A stretch of DNA of 64,000 nt, taken from Filomicrobium sp. GTDB lineage: Bacteria > Pseudomonadota > Alphaproteobacteria > Rhizobiales > Hyphomicrobiaceae. Where the stretch lies: the NCBI GenBank assembly GCA_017792465.1, contig CP051234.1, positions 1,862,606 through 1,926,605 of the forward strand, given 5' to 3'. Under the pieces are notes generated by a model that was not told where the DNA came from, searched no databases, and saw only the letters and a list, made by a program, of their open reading frames with translations. Position numbers and translations under genes: made by a program. Positions 7,838-17,120 of this stretch are shown here, piece after piece (position 1 is the first letter of the stretch; each line of letters opens with the position of its first letter).

Positions 7838-9109
7838 TTGACGACGGCGACCATCTTTATCGTCTTGATCGGCTTGATGCTGGTGCGCGCGCCAATCGCG
7901 ATCGCGCTGGGGCTGGCAAGTGCTGCCGGTTTGCTGGTGAGCGGCATCACGCTTGAGATCATGATCCAGCAGATTGTCACAACGAACGACTCGTTCCCGC
8001 TGCTGGCCATTCCGTTCTTCATCCTGGCCGGGGAGATCATGTCGACGGGCGGCATGTCGCGACGGCTTGTCAATTTCGCCGGCGCGCTCGTCGGCCACCT
8101 GAGCGGTGGGCTTGGAGCCGTTGCGATTTTAGGATCGAGCTTCTTTGCCGCTTTGTCGGGATCGAACGCGGCGACCGTCGCGGCGATTGGCGGCGTTATG
8201 AACGCGCCCATGGCGGAGAAAGGCTACCGGCCGTCCTATACCGCGGCAACCATTGCGGCCGCCGGCGTCACCGGCATGATCATCCCGCCGAGCATCCTGC
8301 TCATTCTCTATGGCGTGGTGACGGGCGTCTCGATTTCGGACCTTTTCCTGGCCGGCATCGTTCCTGGCATCTTCATTTGCATCAGCTTGCTGGCGCTCAA
8401 CTATTTCCTGGTGCGCAAGGAGAATGTCGAGCGGGTTCCGTTCAAGGGAACTGGCGAAATTGTCAGGACCTTCAAGGAGGCCTTCTGGCCGCTGATGATG
8501 CCGGTGATCATCTTGTCGGGCATCTACGGTGGCGTCTTTACGCCGACGGAAGCGGCCGTCGTTGCTGTGCTTTATGGGCTTGTCGTCGGGGCGGCCTTTC
8601 GCGAGCTGTCGTGGCGCTCGGTCTATAATGCGTTTCTCAAGGCGTCCGTTTCGTCGTGCGTCGTGATGTTCATCATGAACTCGGCCGGTGTCTTCGCGTG
8701 GCTTCTGACGATCAACCAGATCCCGCAATCGATCTCCGCCTACCTGGCCGAGTCGGCTGGCAACCAGATCCTGTACCTACTCTTCGTCAACCTCTTTCTG
8801 CTGATCGTCGGCTGCATGATGAACGCGGCGGCGGCGATCGTGATCTTCACCTCGATCCTTTATCCGGCGGCGATGAGTTTTGGCGTCGACCCGCTGGCGT
8901 TCGGGGTCATCATGGCGGTCAACTTGAGCATTGGGACAGTGACGCCACCGCTCGGCGTGGACCTCTTCATTGCATCGGCCATCACCAAGGTTTCCATCGA
9001 GAGGATCGTGGTGGCCATCTGGCCCTACATTGCGGTTCTGGTTCTCGACCTCCTGATCATCACCTACGTGCCATGGATGTCGACCTTCCTGGTCGCCTTG
9101 TTCAAGTAG
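7838..9109 (+). CDS. dctM: TRAP transporter large permease, DctM family
   Basis: A 423-residue membrane protein with about twelve helices and the DctM signatures LLAIPFFILAGEIMSTGGMS, SGSNAATVAAIGG and GMIIPPSILLILYG, with the mirrored segment NLSIGTVTPPLGVDLFIAS in the second half. This is the ion-coupled transport subunit. The start is a TTG preceded by GGAGG at the right distance; no ATG fits the conserved N-terminus. The gene is complete. Confidence 0.93.
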   Translation: MTTATIFIVLIGLMLVRAPIAIALGLASAAGLLVSGITLEIMIQQIVTTNDSFPLLAIPFFILAGEIMSTGGMSRRLVNFAGALVGHLSGGLGAVAILGSSFFAALSGSNAATVAAIGGVMNAPMAEKGYRPSYTAATIAAAGVTGMIIPPSILLILYGVVTGVSISDLFLAGIVPGIFICISLLALNYFLVRKENVERVPFKGTGEIVRTFKEAFWPLMMPVIILSGIYGGVFTPTEAAVVAVLYGLVVGAAFRELSWRSVYNAFLKASVSSCVVMFIMNSAGVFAWLLTINQIPQSISAYLAESAGNQILYLLFVNLFLLIVGCMMNAAAAIVIFTSILYPAAMSFGVDPLAFGVIMAVNLSIGTVTPPLGVDLFIASAITKVSIERIVVAIWPYIAVLVLDLLIITYVPWMSTFLVALFK

Positions 9110-9215
9110 CGACTTTAACTCGCGGTCGGGTGGCCCAGAGACTTCGCGGGCTTCGAGTTCGCGTCCAACAACAAACATCAAAAACGTACTAGCGTCGGCG
9201 GAGGTATCTGAGACG

Positions 9216-11516
9216 ATGACGATCCAACCTTGGGAAGAAATCAACAGCGGCGTCATCCGGCACGCCATTTCACCCGATCAGCTCGGCCACGCGACAATCA
9301 CTCCGGAAGGCGACTTCGAGGCAGGGTCGGATGCGAGCTTCACCTTGACCTACACGGCCGGAGTTTTTGGCATCGATGACTCAGGTAGCCTGCGCGTCGT
9401 TTTCCGTTTTGCCTCCGACCAGAGCAACCCGCAGTTCGACGATCCTGCCGGGCGCAATTACTGCACCGTCGAAGCCTCCAACGGCGCGACGCTGCAAACC
9501 CGCTGGGACCCGAAAGGCAACGTTCGCCCGTGGGACCGCACGCTTTGGATCAAGGTTGTCAAAGGCTATCTGAAGGAAGGCGACACCATTACCATTCGCT
9601 TTGGCGTGACCGATCACGGCGGGCCGGGGATGCGGCTGCAGACCTTTTGCGAGAAGACGTTTGAATTCCGCGTTCTGGTCGATCCGATCGCGACCTTCAA
9701 CTTCCAGCCGCTTCCGGTTCAGCCGATGATCGCGATCGTGCCAGGCGCGCCGGAGCGATACGTCGGCGTCATCCCGACGAAGCGCCGGCCCGGCGAAAAA
9801 TTCGCGCTCAAGATCAAGGGCGAGGACAAGTGGGGCAACCCGTCGGACAAATGCAATGCGACGTTCAAGCTTGAAGCGGTCGGCCCGGTTGAAGGCCTAC
9901 CCGATCCGGTGCAACTGGCTCCTGGCGACTTCTCCGCTATCGTCGATGGGTTGAGCGTTGGCACCGAATGCGACGTAGCAATCAGAATTCTCGACGAAGG
10001 CGGGCAACTCGTCGCCGAGACTAATCCCCTGCGGATCGCAAACGCAAAGGACGTGCACTTCTGGGGCGACCTGCATGGCCAGTCGGAAGAAACGATCGGC
10101 ACCGGCAGCGCTGTTGAGTATTTTGCATTCGCGCGTGACAAAGCGTTCGTCGATGCGTGCGGACACCAGGGCAATGACTTCCAGATCAGCGATGAATTTT
10201 GGGCGGAGCTTAACCGCATCACTGCGGACTTCGATGCCGCCGGAAGCTTCGTCGCGCTACCGGGCTACGAGTGGTCGGGCAACACGTCGCTGGGTGGCGA
10301 CCGGAATATTTTCTTTCCCAACGAGGGGCGAAAAATTCGGCGATCTTCGCATGCACTCATCGAAGATCACGAAACGCTCGGCGACGACTGCACGACGGCG
10401 AAGGAGCTTTTCAAAGCGTTCGCCAAGCACGAAGAGTTCGATGTCGTGTGCTTTGCCCACTGCGGGGGGCGCTATGCCGATATCGCGGTTGCGCACGATG
10501 GGCGTTTTGAGCGCTCCGTCGAGGTGCATTCATCGTGGGGTACCTTTGAATGGCTGCTGCAGGATGCGTTCAAGCTGGGCTACCGGGTTGGCGTCGTCAC
10601 CAATTCCGACGGCCATAAAGGGCGGCCGGGTGCGAGCTATCCGGGAGCGGGCAAGTTCGGCGCAATCGGCGGATTGAGCTGCTACCTGATGGAGGAGCTC
10701 AACCGCGAAACGTTGCTCGATTGTCTGCGCAAACGTCACCACTACGGGACGACCGGCGGTCCGGGTGGGCGGATGTATATCGATCTAGCGGGCGAGTTCA
10801 GCGCGCCTGGCACGCTCTACCACGACGACCCGCAACTATTCGAAGCCCAAGGGACGGCAGCGACTTCGGCGCTTATGGGAGACATCGTTCATCTGCCTGA
10901 AGGCGAGATGGTTTTCAAAGGCGAGATCCTGGCCTCTTCCCCGATCGAGCGTGTCGACATCTTCAATGGTGCCGATCTCATCAAGACGCTGCGTCCGTTC
11001 AAGGAAAGCGACTTGGGCGCGCGGGTTCGCGTCATCTGGGAAGGTGCTGAATACCGCGGTCGGTTCCGCGAAGTCATCTGGGATGGGACCGCGAAATTCA
11101 GCGGCAACAGCATCGAACGGGTGGAGCCGATCAATTTCTTCAACCGCGATAAGACGCTTGAGAAGACCGCCAGCGATACCCTCGCGTGGAAGTCGCTGAC
11201 TACTGGTAACTTTGCGGGTTTCGATGCCTGGCTTAGCAACGGTCTTGAAGGTACGCTGTCGATCCGTACGCCGCTCGTCAACTGCGATGTGACCCTTGCC
11301 GGGACAGGCATGGACAACATCGTTTACGATGCCTCTGGTGATCTTCAGCGGATGTTGCAGATTTTCCGGTTGCCGGAAGAGAACCCACACCGCAGTTTTG
11401 CGTTCGAGGAAGCCGTGCCGTTGAAAGCAGACGGCGACAATCCGATTTTCCTGCGGGTCACGACAGAAGATGGGACGCGGGCCTGGACAAGCCCGATCTA
11501 CGTCTATCGCAAGTAG
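9216..11516 (+). CDS. DUF3604 domain protein (PHP-like putative hydrolase)
   Basis: A 766-residue protein without signal peptide or membrane helix, so cytoplasmic. Residues about 1-275 are beta-rich with an Ig-like look. From WGDLHGQSE (283-291) the DUF3604 signature follows: HQGNDFQISDEFW (317-329), LPGYEWSGNT, and NSDGHKGRPGASYPG. The spaced His and Asp residues resemble metal ligands of the PHP phosphoesterase/hydrolase superfamily. No reaction is established for this family as far as I know. It follows dctM on the same strand by 106 bp, and I infer that it acts on the imported compound or its derivative. A strong hairpin follows the gene. Confidence 0.8.
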   Translation: MTIQPWEEINSGVIRHAISPDQLGHATITPEGDFEAGSDASFTLTYTAGVFGIDDSGSLRVVFRFASDQSNPQFDDPAGRNYCTVEASNGATLQTRWDPKGNVRPWDRTLWIKVVKGYLKEGDTITIRFGVTDHGGPGMRLQTFCEKTFEFRVLVDPIATFNFQPLPVQPMIAIVPGAPERYVGVIPTKRRPGEKFALKIKGEDKWGNPSDKCNATFKLEAVGPVEGLPDPVQLAPGDFSAIVDGLSVGTECDVAIRILDEGGQLVAETNPLRIANAKDVHFWGDLHGQSEETIGTGSAVEYFAFARDKAFVDACGHQGNDFQISDEFWAELNRITADFDAAGSFVALPGYEWSGNTSLGGDRNIFFPNEGRKIRRSSHALIEDHETLGDDCTTAKELFKAFAKHEEFDVVCFAHCGGRYADIAVAHDGRFERSVEVHSSWGTFEWLLQDAFKLGYRVGVVTNSDGHKGRPGASYPGAGKFGAIGGLSCYLMEELNRETLLDCLRKRHHYGTTGGPGGRMYIDLAGEFSAPGTLYHDDPQLFEAQGTAATSALMGDIVHLPEGEMVFKGEILASSPIERVDIFNGADLIKTLRPFKESDLGARVRVIWEGAEYRGRFREVIWDGTAKFSGNSIERVEPINFFNRDKTLEKTASDTLAWKSLTTGNFAGFDAWLSNGLEGTLSIRTPLVNCDVTLAGTGMDNIVYDASGDLQRMLQIFRLPEENPHRSFAFEEAVPLKADGDNPIFLRVTTEDGTRAWTSPIYVYRK

Positions 11517-11530
11517 TTTCGCGACAAAGC

Positions 11531-11550
11531 GGGCCAGCCTTTGCTGGCCC
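11531..11550 (+). terminator. Terminator-like hairpin after the DUF3604 gene
   Basis: A perfect 8-bp stem GGGCCAGC/GCTGGCCC with the loop CTTT begins 14 bp after the DUF3604 stop. No T-run follows, so it may mark an mRNA 3' end or pause rather than a classical intrinsic terminator. Confidence 0.5.
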
Positions 11551-11614
11551 CCAAGACGACAAGGTTTCGCGTTTTCAATATTGGGCTGGCGCATCGAGAA
11601 AGGGCTGTCGGCGC

Positions 11615-13024
11615 ATGTTCCACAGTGTTTTTCAGATTTTTAAGATCGGTATCGGGCCATCAAGTTCGCATACCATGGGGCCGATGACGGCCGCCTTGGA
11701 ATTCCGCGCGCGCGTCAAAGAGGCGGCGGAACAACCAAAATCCGACCTCAAAGCTCCGCTGCGCTTGGTCTGCCGGCTCATGGGGTCGCTCGCCTTCACC
11801 GGCAAAGGGCATGCGAGTGACCGCGCGGTGTGTCTCGGGCTTCTTGGGTTCGAACCCGATAACGCAGACCCCGAACCGACCCAAGCGCAACTGGCCCAGC
11901 TAGCCGAGCGCAAATCGCTTGAACTGCCGGAAGTTGGATTTGTCGCGTTTGATCCGGAAACGGACATCGAGTTCGACATGGATGAGACGGATCTCGCCCA
12001 TCCCAATACCTTGAGTTTCGAACTCAGGAACCCGGATGGGCTGGTCTTTCTCAAAGAAACTTATTGCTCGATCGGCGGCGGCTTTGTCGTCACCGAAAGC
12101 GACGTCAAGGACGGCGCACTTTGCGCGCTTCCCAAACAAGAAAGCGGTGTCCCCTACCACTTCAATTCCATGTCGGAGTTGCTGGCGCTGTGTGCGAAGG
12201 AAAAATTGTCGATCGTTGAGATCACACGTCACAACGAGCTGGCGCTACAGGAGAAGGATGACTTCGAAAGTCAGCTCACCCGACTTGTCACGACAATGGA
12301 GCGCTGCGTCGAGCGCGGCTTGCATTCGGAAGGTCAACTCCCCGGCGGGTTGAAGGTCGAGCGCAGGGCGGCCAAGATCTTCCGCCGGCTTGGCGAGGAG
12401 AAACTGAGCAACACAACGCGCCCGCATATGGCCAACGACTGGATGTGCGCCTACGCGATGGCGGTGAACGAAGAGAATGCGGCCGGCAATCAGGTTGTAA
12501 CGGCGCCGACCAACGGAGCTGCCGGGATCATTCCCGCCGTCATGCGCTTTTATTGTGAGCACATCGAAACCGGCACCGTGCCGATGGTGAAGCGACACGA
12601 CTATCTTCTTGTGGCGGGCACGGTCGGCAGCATCATCAAGCAACGTGCATCGATCTCGGGTGCGGAAGTCGGTTGCCAGGGTGAGGTCGGATCGGCGTCA
12701 GCGATGGCGGCGGCCGGACTTTGCGCCGTTCTTGGCGGCAGCAACGAGCAGATCGAGAACGCTGCCGAGATCGCGTTGGAACATCATCTTGGGCTTACCT
12801 GCGACCCAATCCGCGGGCTTGTGCAGGTCCCTTGCATCGAGCGCAACGCATTCGGGGCGATCAAGGCGGTGAGTGCGGCATCACTCGCAATGCATGGCGA
12901 CGGCCAGCACATCATGCCGCTCGATAATTGCATCGAAGCCATGCGGCAGACCGGTCTGGAGATGAGCTCGAAATACAAAGAGACGAGCCAAGGCGGTTTG
13001 GCGGTCAACCTGCCGGAATGCTGA
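11615..13024 (+). CDS. sdaA: L-serine ammonia-lyase (serine dehydratase), iron-sulfur type
   Basis: A 469-residue single-chain L-serine dehydratase of the 4Fe-4S type, converting L-serine to pyruvate and ammonia. The N-terminal beta domain begins with FQIFKIGIGPSSSHTMGP. The catalytic alpha domain carries APTNGAAGIIPAVMRFY, GCQGEVGSASAMAAAGL and HHLGLTCDPIRGLVQVPCIERN, which include the cysteines expected to hold the cluster. Length is normal. It stands 98 bp after the DUF3604 gene, beyond a hairpin, so it probably has its own promoter. The product pyruvate would feed central metabolism. Confidence 0.95.
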   Translation: MFHSVFQIFKIGIGPSSSHTMGPMTAALEFRARVKEAAEQPKSDLKAPLRLVCRLMGSLAFTGKGHASDRAVCLGLLGFEPDNADPEPTQAQLAQLAERKSLELPEVGFVAFDPETDIEFDMDETDLAHPNTLSFELRNPDGLVFLKETYCSIGGGFVVTESDVKDGALCALPKQESGVPYHFNSMSELLALCAKEKLSIVEITRHNELALQEKDDFESQLTRLVTTMERCVERGLHSEGQLPGGLKVERRAAKIFRRLGEEKLSNTTRPHMANDWMCAYAMAVNEENAAGNQVVTAPTNGAAGIIPAVMRFYCEHIETGTVPMVKRHDYLLVAGTVGSIIKQRASISGAEVGCQGEVGSASAMAAAGLCAVLGGSNEQIENAAEIALEHHLGLTCDPIRGLVQVPCIERNAFGAIKAVSAASLAMHGDGQHIMPLDNCIEAMRQTGLEMSSKYKETSQGGLAVNLPEC

Positions 13025-13184
13025 GCTGAGCGGCGGCTTCTAACTGAGCCGACCCGTCGGCTACATTTCCTGCCGCCCTGGGCTTGCGTTTGATCATGGC
13101 GCAATTGGCCTGTTTCGTGTTGATCTTGGTTCCGCTATGAGACGGCCCACTGTAACCTTTGGCAACACAAGTTTTTTGGCAACA

Positions 13185-13715
13185 ATGACCAGCATACCCA
13201 TCGGCATCATCGTTTGTTCGGATCGCGCGGCGACCGGCGTCTATGAAGATCGCGGCGGGCCGGCCATCCATGACTACCTTGGCAAGGTTTTGACCAACAA
13301 CTGGCATCCGGTTTTGGAAGTCATCCGCGATGAGCGGGCCGTCATTGCGGCAACGATCGAGCGTCTTGCCGATGTCGAAGAGTGCTGCCTGATCCTGACG
13401 ACCGGCGGCACCGGGCCAGCGCTCCGCGACATCACCCCGGAAGCGACCCTGGACGTTTGCGACCGGCAGCTTCCCGGGTTCGGCGAGGTCATGCGGACCG
13501 CGAGCCTGGCGGAAGTTCCAACGGCCATTCTGTCTCGCCAGATCGCTGCCATTCGCAATAAGAGCCTCGTCATCAATCTGCCGGGCAAACCTGCTGCCAT
13601 CAAGACGTGCCTGGATGCGGTATTTGCAGCTGTCCCGTACTGCATTGATCTCATCGGCGGCCCGAGGCTCGAAACCGATCCGGCTTACTGCAAAGCGTTC
13701 CGGCCAAAGCAGTGA
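13185..13715 (+). CDS. mogA: MogA-like molybdopterin adenylyltransferase
   Basis: A 176-residue MoaB/Mog-fold protein. It starts with IGIIVCSDRAATGVYEDRGGPA and contains the MPT-binding motif TTGGTGPALRDITPEAT, ending with the NLPGKPAAIKTCLDAV helix. MogA adenylylates molybdopterin before molybdenum insertion. The ATG at 13185 matches the conserved N-terminus; an upstream ATG at 13137 adds 16 residues without similarity. It is not next to other molybdenum cofactor genes here. The MogA versus MoaB distinction is by overall resemblance only. Confidence 0.85.
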   Translation: MTSIPIGIIVCSDRAATGVYEDRGGPAIHDYLGKVLTNNWHPVLEVIRDERAVIAATIERLADVEECCLILTTGGTGPALRDITPEATLDVCDRQLPGFGEVMRTASLAEVPTAILSRQIAAIRNKSLVINLPGKPAAIKTCLDAVFAAVPYCIDLIGGPRLETDPAYCKAFRPKQ

Positions 13716-13748
13716 GATCGCGATGAGGCCCCGGATGCTGCAAGGGGA

Positions 13749-14483
13749 TCAGAGGTTCGACAAGACGAGGGCCAACCCTGAGATACTGAGCAGAATCAGG
13801 ACGGTTTGCTTGAAGCGCTTGTCGCTTACGCGGCCGTAAACTGAGACGCCAGCCCATGCGCCTAGGAAAGTCCCCGGCAACGCGGCGATGACTGCGGTCA
13901 GAAGCTCTTGCGTCATCAGGCCTGCTGCCAAATGCGAAGCGAGGGCTGCAAATATGATCGTCAAGTTGAATGCTTGAAAAACACTGCGCCGCTGCACCTT
14001 GCTCCAGCCGCGCACGTCAGCCCAAACGGTTGGAAGCGGACCGGATAGTCCCGCCAATCCTCCAAGGACGCCGCCGCCGAAGCCAATCGCACCGTCTGCG
14101 ATACGGCCGCCCCAGCTCAATGGCGCACGCGACCGATAAAGCAGTGAATGCAGCGAATAGGCCAAAATCAATGCGCCAATCGCAAATTTGAAGGATCGCA
14201 CGTCAACGTAGGCCAATAGCGCGGTCCCGGCAGGAACGCCGATCAAGCCCGGCAAAATGAAAGGCGCGACGCGCGAGGGTTCAATGGTGCTCCAAATCTT
14301 CGGCAGGGTCTGCAACTGGGCGGCAAGCGAACACACGACAACAAGAGTGGCCGCAACTGTCGGAGACAAGACGGCAAGCCAGATACCCAAGGCGGTTATG
14401 CCTGTCCCGAAGCCAGTTAGGCCGTTCACGAAGCCGCCCGCGAGTCCGCCAGCAAAAACGACGAGGAAATATTCAAGTGTCAT
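13749..14483 (-). CDS. Sulfite exporter TauE/SafE family permease
   Basis: A 244-residue membrane protein of about eight hydrophobic helices in two similar halves. The first half has GGFVNGLTGFGTGI and the second GGVLGGLAGLSGPLPTVW, the duplicated TauE/SafE (DUF81) signature. Members are thought to move sulfite, sulfonates or other small anions across the inner membrane; the substrate is not predictable. It converges on the mogA-like gene, 33 bp away. Confidence 0.88.
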   Translation of the reverse strand: MTLEYFLVVFAGGLAGGFVNGLTGFGTGITALGIWLAVLSPTVAATLVVVCSLAAQLQTLPKIWSTIEPSRVAPFILPGLIGVPAGTALLAYVDVRSFKFAIGALILAYSLHSLLYRSRAPLSWGGRIADGAIGFGGGVLGGLAGLSGPLPTVWADVRGWSKVQRRSVFQAFNLTIIFAALASHLAAGLMTQELLTAVIAALPGTFLGAWAGVSVYGRVSDKRFKQTVLILLSISGLALVLSNL

Positions 14484-14806
14484 GGGATCGTCGTCTTGTC
14501 TGTGCGAGATTTCTTAAGCGCTTGGCGCTGAGGGAAGCCCGGAGGAATACCTGGATGGAGGGCCAATGTCTATTGGCAAATCTCCAACAGGGCCCAGTAC
14601 AAGTGCGTCCCTGCCAATTCCAACCGCGGCCCAGCGCAGGCCACGTCGGCTAAGCCTCCGTCCGTGGTCAGGCGCGGCAAGGAACGCACGAAGAGGATCG
14701 CGGACCGGTCGCAAAACTGGGAGCGCGTCATTGCGTCGAAGCGGCGCGATCTTCAAGATCTTGAACCTGAGCCTGACGTTTGCCAACAGAGGGAAGACCA
14801 GCCGCG
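14484..14806. other. Gap of 323 bp with a possible short coding remnant
   Basis: No confident gene. On the + strand an opening free of stops runs from about 14532 to 14810. Its latter half reads like coding sequence (KERTKRIADRSQNWERVIA, then KRRDLQDLEPEPD), but it has no ATG; the only usable start would be GTG at 14664 (48 residues). It overlaps the last 4 bases of the ammonium transporter gene on the other strand. It may be a decayed or unannotated small gene. Confidence 0.3.
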
Positions 14807-16273
14807 CTAACGGTAGTCAGCGGTTTCGCCATGATCTGTTATATCAAGCCCGGCCAGTTCGTTTTCAGGAGCCGCTCTCAATCCGATCGTCACGCTCACG
14901 AACCCAACGATCAGCAGCGTCATGCCGCCTGACCACACAAGCGTCACGCCGATCGCCTGAAGCTGTGCCAGCATTTGAGACGAGCGGTCGTATGTGGCGA
15001 TCACCTGTCCTGGCTGGGACAGATAATCGGCAATGCCGGTGCCGCCAAGGGCGGGATCGACGACGAGACCAGTTGCCAGCGCGCCGATGATGCCGCCGAT
15101 GCAGTGAATTCCAAACACATCCAGGGTATCGTCATAACCAATCGCGATTTTGATCAAGGTGCAGCTGAAGAAGCAAAGCACGCCGGCGACAAAGCCAATC
15201 ACCAGTGCTGCCATTGGGTGCGCGAAGCCGGAAGCCGGGGTCACAGCGACAAGACCGGCAACGATCCCGGAGATGAGCCCTAGAAGACTTGGCTTTCCCC
15301 TCAAAGTCCACTCGATCAACATCCAGCTCAGGCCAGCGGAAGCGGTTGCGGCAAAAGTATTGGCGAGCGCTAGAACCGCAATGTCGTTCGCCTCTAGATT
15401 GGATCCACAGTTGAAGCCGAACCAACCGACCCACAGCAGTACCGCACCGGCAGCGCTCATCGCCAGTGAATTGGGAGGCATCGACTCGCGGCCATATCCC
15501 AGCCGCGGACCGAGGATCAACACGCCAACAAGAGCTGCAATACCGGCGTTGATATGGACGACAGTGCCGCCTGCGAAATCGATCGCGCCGAGCTTGAATA
15601 GAAATCCTGCATCCGATTGGACCGCTGCGAGATTGGTCGCGGCGAGGGCCTTCTCGGCTTCGGTTGTTGCAGCAGAAAGCGCTAAGGCGGCGTTCGCCAG
15701 TTGATCGGGCCCGGCCCAGAACCACATCATGTGCGCCATCGGGCAGTAGACCAGCGGCAACCAAAGCGCGACGATCAGGATCAAAGCGGAAAACTTCATC
15801 CGCTCCGCAAAAGCTCCGACCATCAATGCTGGTGTTATGGCCGCGAAGGTCATCTGGAAACAGATGTAGACATATTCGGGAATGAATACGCCGTTGGAAA
15901 ACGTTGCCGCGCTCGATGAGACGTCGACCCCGCGCAGGAACAGCTTTGAAAAGCCTCCGACGAATCCGGTGCCGGTTTGGTCCGATGTAAACGCGAGGCT
16001 GTAACCGAACGCCAACCATAAGATGATAACGAGGCAGACGGTTGCAATCACCTGCGCGAACATGGACGCTGCGTTTTTCGCGCGCACGAGGCCAGCGTAA
16101 AACATCGCCAGTCCCGGGATGGTCATCAAGAGCACAAGGACGGTACAGACAAACATGAAAGCCGTATCGGCCTTGTCGTGGACCGGTGCTGCCACGACAG
16201 GTGCTGTCGATGCTACGAAAGCAAGAACCGCTGCAACCGCGACACGGCTGGTCATCGAGAAATCAGACTTCAT
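14807..16273 (-). CDS. amtB: Ammonium transporter, Amt family
   Basis: A 488-residue Amt/Mep/Rh channel. The first 30 residues look like a signal sequence, as in several proteobacterial Amt proteins, and about eleven helices follow. Family signatures are visible: FYAGLVRAKNAASMFAQV, YCPMAHMMWFW, DFAGGTVVHINAGIAAL with the second pore His, and CIGGIIGALATGLVV. It conducts ammonium/ammonia into the cell. Most alphaproteobacterial amtB genes have glnK directly upstream; here no PII gene is present in the window. Confidence 0.94.
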   Translation of the reverse strand: MKSDFSMTSRVAVAAVLAFVASTAPVVAAPVHDKADTAFMFVCTVLVLLMTIPGLAMFYAGLVRAKNAASMFAQVIATVCLVIILWLAFGYSLAFTSDQTGTGFVGGFSKLFLRGVDVSSSAATFSNGVFIPEYVYICFQMTFAAITPALMVGAFAERMKFSALILIVALWLPLVYCPMAHMMWFWAGPDQLANAALALSAATTEAEKALAATNLAAVQSDAGFLFKLGAIDFAGGTVVHINAGIAALVGVLILGPRLGYGRESMPPNSLAMSAAGAVLLWVGWFGFNCGSNLEANDIAVLALANTFAATASAGLSWMLIEWTLRGKPSLLGLISGIVAGLVAVTPASGFAHPMAALVIGFVAGVLCFFSCTLIKIAIGYDDTLDVFGIHCIGGIIGALATGLVVDPALGGTGIADYLSQPGQVIATYDRSSQMLAQLQAIGVTLVWSGGMTLLIVGFVSVTIGLRAAPENELAGLDITDHGETADYR

Positions 16274-16648
16274 ATCCCCCCCAACTCTGCATGCCGCACA
16301 CGGACGTGGTCTTGCTCATTACCCGATCGCCGGTTCGCCAAAGCGTCTTGGCAGCTGGCAAGAACCCAACCGCGGATCGGATATCTCTGAACCTATGGGC
16401 GCATGTTTACGGCACCGACAAGCGAGCGAAGTGTGAACGTCTGCGGCAAAGTTGACCCGGATCATACGTCAGTTTTTCAAGGGGGGCGTGACCAAAAAAT
16501 AGTCGGCAAGGTGTTTGCTTTTTGAGCACGCACGCTGTCAAGTTTTCTGGTAATTTTGTGCCAGTTGCCATGTGATGAAGTTGCGAGCGTATAACTTCCG
16601 AGAGCAAATGCACTCTCGGTCCCCGGTGATGCAAAAAGGTTCTGGGCC
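16274..16648. other. Upstream region of amtB (375 bp), no gene seen
   Basis: It lies between the divergent amtB and the small membrane protein gene and must hold both promoters. A TGGCAC element on the minus strand (16558-16563) resembles a sigma-54 -24 box, but the matching -12 box is poor. No PII gene or RNA motif is recognisable. Confidence 0.4.
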
Positions 16649-17056
16649 ATGGGGCTTGCACACGACGGCCGACGCAAACAGAGCGATCCAATCGCCGGCA
16701 AAAGATCAGAACCGGATCTTGATCAGACAAGTGGGAAGGCCGCGGCCAGGATTCCATTGGACGAGCAGAAGCCGAAGCCATCGACGGACGATCCCCGACA
16801 AAAGAAGGGCTATGTGGGCGCGCTTCGCCAGCACGAATCTGGAAGTGGGTCATCACAGGACCTTGCCCACGCCGACCTGCACAAGCAGACGGGATACGAA
16901 GGCTCGATCCGAGCCGCTGCCACCTCTGGCGCGACGAAAGTCGGCGAGGAAAAGAACCTCAATTTGATGGCCGTCGTCGTCCTGGCGGCGATATTGGGGC
17001 TTTTGACCTGTATCTTCACGCTGGCAATTTTTGTTGTTCTGACGGGACGCGGCTGA
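16649..17056 (+). CDS. Small protein with a single C-terminal membrane helix
   Basis: Not a recognised family. The 135-residue protein has a hydrophilic, charged, low-complexity N-terminal 100 residues and one strong hydrophobic segment at the C-terminus (LMAVVVLAAILGLLTCIFTLA) followed by only a few residues, so it would be tail-anchored with its bulk in the cytoplasm. The start is uncertain: an ATG at 16572 is in another frame and the one at 16649 has no clear ribosome site. The membrane segment preceded by EEKNLN is the best argument that the frame is real. Confidence 0.5.
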   Translation: MGLAHDGRRKQSDPIAGKRSEPDLDQTSGKAAARIPLDEQKPKPSTDDPRQKKGYVGALRQHESGSGSSQDLAHADLHKQTGYEGSIRAAATSGATKVGEEKNLNLMAVVVLAAILGLLTCIFTLAIFVVLTGRG

Positions 17057-17120
17057 GGCGGGCGCACGGGCTTTCTGGACTGCTATCGGATCGATGAGGC
17101 GATCTGCCCCGGCAGCGATA

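Noticed and set aside
16540-16563. Sigma-54 promoter for amtB
   Set aside because: TGGCAC is present on the minus strand, but the -12 element reads TACC instead of TTGC and lies 270 bp from the start codon.
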